Source: Ciborinia camelliae (Eukaryota; Ascomycota; Leotiomycetes; Helotiales; Sclerotiniaceae). Taken from it: a DNA stretch of 64,000 nucleotides. The notes beneath the pieces were generated by a model. It saw only the letters and a list, made by a program, of their open reading frames with translations. It did not search any database and was not told the DNA's origin. A program made the position numbers and the translations under genes. The stretch spans positions 62,001-126,000 of the forward strand of contig JANPYM010000007.1 in NCBI GenBank assembly GCA_025890175.1, written 5' to 3'. This document shows, piece by piece, positions 62,347 through 64,000 of the stretch; positions within the stretch are counted from its first letter, which is position 1, and every line of letters begins with the position of its first letter.

Positions 62347-64000
62347 CTAACTAACATGAGCATCTTCGGTCTTTACGGATGGCGGAGGCTGAGATAGTGT
62401 ATCCTCTTCCATTTTGTCCACGTTTGATTGTTCTTTAGCCGGTTCTTCTTGAACATCCGCCATTTCTGAATCTTCCGCCTTCACATCTTGATCCTTCACA
62501 TCTTCATCAACTCTACTAAGAACCGCCACACCCTCTACATGTCCCGTTTGAGGAAAGAAATCGAATCCCCTCAAACTTTCAATGGTATACCTGGTCCCCG
62601 CATCATTTCCATTAACCAACACTCCCACATCCCTCGCTTGAGTATGTACATTACAACTAACATACACGACTCTCCTCGGACCGAATTTCAACAACTGACT
62701 CAAGAAACTCTCATCGCATCCTTTTCTGGGAGGATCAATAACCACCACCGTTTCATCCTTAGGATATGTCACTTGTTTGAAAAGTTTCGGTGCATCGGCT
62801 GCCATGAAACTACAGCGTGATGCATCTAGTTTGTTTAATTCGGCATTTCGACGGGCAGATATGATCGAGGCATCTGAGATGTCGATTCCGGTGGAGGATT
62901 TAAAGAGGGATGAGAGGGTGATGGTGAAGAGTCCGGATCCGGAGTAAGCGTCAATTAAGTATTGAATTTTTGGTAAGTCTGGAGAATAAGATCCTGGTGG
63001 TGGTAAGGCATGTTCTCGAATGTATTGTGTGAAAATAGGAAGGATAGAATTGTTGTTTTGAAAGAACGATCCTGCAATGCTAGTGAATAGAAAGTTATCA
63101 ATGTATTCAGTTGATTCGCCTTTATTATCTGTGATGCAAGTCTTCAGATCAGTGTACTCGGGGGTTGTGACTTTGATAGTGTTGAGTGGTGTCTCCATAT
63201 CTTCTTGGTATTCCGGATCATTTTTGTATATTCTCTTCGTGCTCTCTCGTAAAAGGATTGTAGCTCCCCTTTGGTATTTGTGAAGTTCATCTGCAACTCT
63301 TTTTCTCTCAAGCTTCATCCCCATTCTGACTGCATCTGTTCCTATTGGGCAATCCTCGATATCCAATGTCTGCCTCTTCCCTTTTTGCATGAAACCAATT
63401 TCTGGAACCTTTTCAAAGGCAGCCTTGGTATCACTCCTCCTGTTTGATCTACTCCTGTATCCTGGAGGTCCGTCAAAATGTGGTGTAAGCTTTGTGCGAT
63501 ATTCATATTGTAATGGACTTCCGATGGTATCTTGAATGGCTGGTACGAGTTCGGCGGGAAGTTGTGAGAAGTTTTTGTATGCCTTCTCAACAATCGATTT
63601 CTTATGTTGCAATTGCGTCGAATAATCCAACATCTGAAATTGGCACCCTGAACATTTGCTGAAGTATTTGCAGTTTACTCGACTGTCATCTCGAAGAGGT
63701 GATGGCTCAACCACCGAAATGAAGTCTGCCAAAGAGTAATTTTCTCGAGGAAAATGTGTAATGACTTTTGCCTTTACAATATCTCCTGGTACACTGAATG
63801 GCACAACATATATTCTGTTCGTAGGTGGGTGAAGCGCAAGTCCATCTCCAGTCGATGATATCTCAACAACCTTGACTTCGATTTCCGAGAAGCGCTCCGG
63901 TAATGGCACTTCTGAAGGAGTATCTGCTACGATAGATGCTTCATCTTCAATAGATGTTGACTCCTGTTTTTCCGCACCAGTTTCGACATTCGCAGACTCA
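62347..64000 (-). CDS. trm2: tRNA (uracil-54-C5)-methyltransferase Trm2, 5' end beyond the window
   Basis: Uninterrupted frame from the right edge (64000) to the stop at 62347; at least 550 residues are visible and the true start lies outside, since the frame stays open upstream of the GTG at 63909. A TRAM domain (VKVVEISSTGDGLALHPPTNRIYVVPFSVPGD) is followed by the cysteine cluster CKYFSKCSGCQFQ and a RumA/TrmA-type methyltransferase domain: SAM site DAYSGSGLFT, DPPRKGCDES, the catalytic nucleophile in VSCN (Cys codon at 62653-62655), and the base-carrying HVEGVAVL. The last 50 residues are an acidic disordered tail. The enzyme makes ribothymidine-54 in the T-loop of tRNAs; yeast Trm2 has also been linked to an endo-exonuclease role in repair. 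No missing catalytic residue. Confidence 0.93.
   Translation of the reverse strand, partial: ESANVETGAEKQESTSIEDEASIVADTPSEVPLPERFSEIEVKVVEISSTGDGLALHPPTNRIYVVPFSVPGDIVKAKVITHFPRENYSLADFISVVEPSPLRDDSRVNCKYFSKCSGCQFQMLDYSTQLQHKKSIVEKAYKNFSQLPAELVPAIQDTIGSPLQYEYRTKLTPHFDGPPGYRSRSNRRSDTKAAFEKVPEIGFMQKGKRQTLDIEDCPIGTDAVRMGMKLERKRVADELHKYQRGATILLRESTKRIYKNDPEYQEDMETPLNTIKVTTPEYTDLKTCITDNKGESTEYIDNFLFTSIAGSFFQNNNSILPIFTQYIREHALPPPGSYSPDLPKIQYLIDAYSGSGLFTITLSSLFKSSTGIDISDASIISARRNAELNKLDASRCSFMAADAPKLFKQVTYPKDETVVVIDPPRKGCDESFLSQLLKFGPRRVVYVSCNVHTQARDVGVLVNGNDAGTRYTIESLRGFDFFPQTGHVEGVAVLSRVDEDVKDQDVKAEDSEMADVQEEPAKEQSNVDKMEEDTLSQPPPSVKTEDAHVS

Overview
This window looks like a chromosomal piece of a filamentous ascomycete. 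Genes are interrupted by short introns of about 47 to 166 nt, mostly with GTAAGT or GTATGT donors, and the gene set is fungal (DASH subunit Dad3, a Cro1/She4 chaperone, Arp3, TFIIH Tfb4, a mitochondrial S5 protein). The microsatellite-rich spacers full of CCTAGGTA and TATG/TACC repeats remind me of Leotiomycetes such as Botrytis or Sclerotinia, but that placement is an impression, not a proof.

Layout. 1-4400: a zinc alcohol dehydrogenase, followed by a decayed tandem array with a period near 150 bp. 4400-7231: a 903-residue acidic protein with an ASCH-like domain and an SQ/TQ cluster, preceded by two ACGCGT boxes. 7232-11865: non-coding sequence that holds a 10-N gap. The 1.77 kb on each side of the gap are the same sequence apart from one A in a homopolymer, so this is most likely two overlapping contig ends that were never merged. 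11870-31948: a compact housekeeping block of CRO1/UNC-45 (-), TFIIH TFB4 (+), a taspase-like threonine aspartase (-), ARP3 (+), DASH DAD3 (+), mitochondrial uS5 (-) and a 1784-residue WD40 protein (-). 31949-62346: a gene desert of about 30 kb, with only one credible small gene (43757-44269). 62347-64000: tRNA m5U methyltransferase TRM2 (-), which runs off the right edge.

The genes do not form a pathway. Two (ARP3 and CRO1) concern actin and myosin, DAD3 concerns kinetochore-microtubule attachment, TFB4 transcription and repair, uS5m mitochondrial translation, and TRM2 tRNA modification. Spliced models were built by hand for all intron-containing genes, and each joins in frame.

The most interesting sequences are three small non-autonomous mobile elements in the desert. 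(1) At 60503-60826 lies a 324-bp miniature LTR retrotransposon: two 57-bp LTRs, a 5-bp target duplication, a polypurine tract and a primer site matching the anticodon arm of initiator tRNA-Met, as in copia. (2) At 46694-47765 lies a 1072-bp Mutator-like element with a 9-bp target duplication, terminal inverted repeats of about 90 bp and a very AT-rich interior that holds a tRNA 5'-half-like segment. (3) At 51446-51896 lies a 451-bp MITE with TA target duplication, outer inverted repeats and a separate central hairpin. The desert is also strikingly enriched in TACTGTAC/GTACAGTA.
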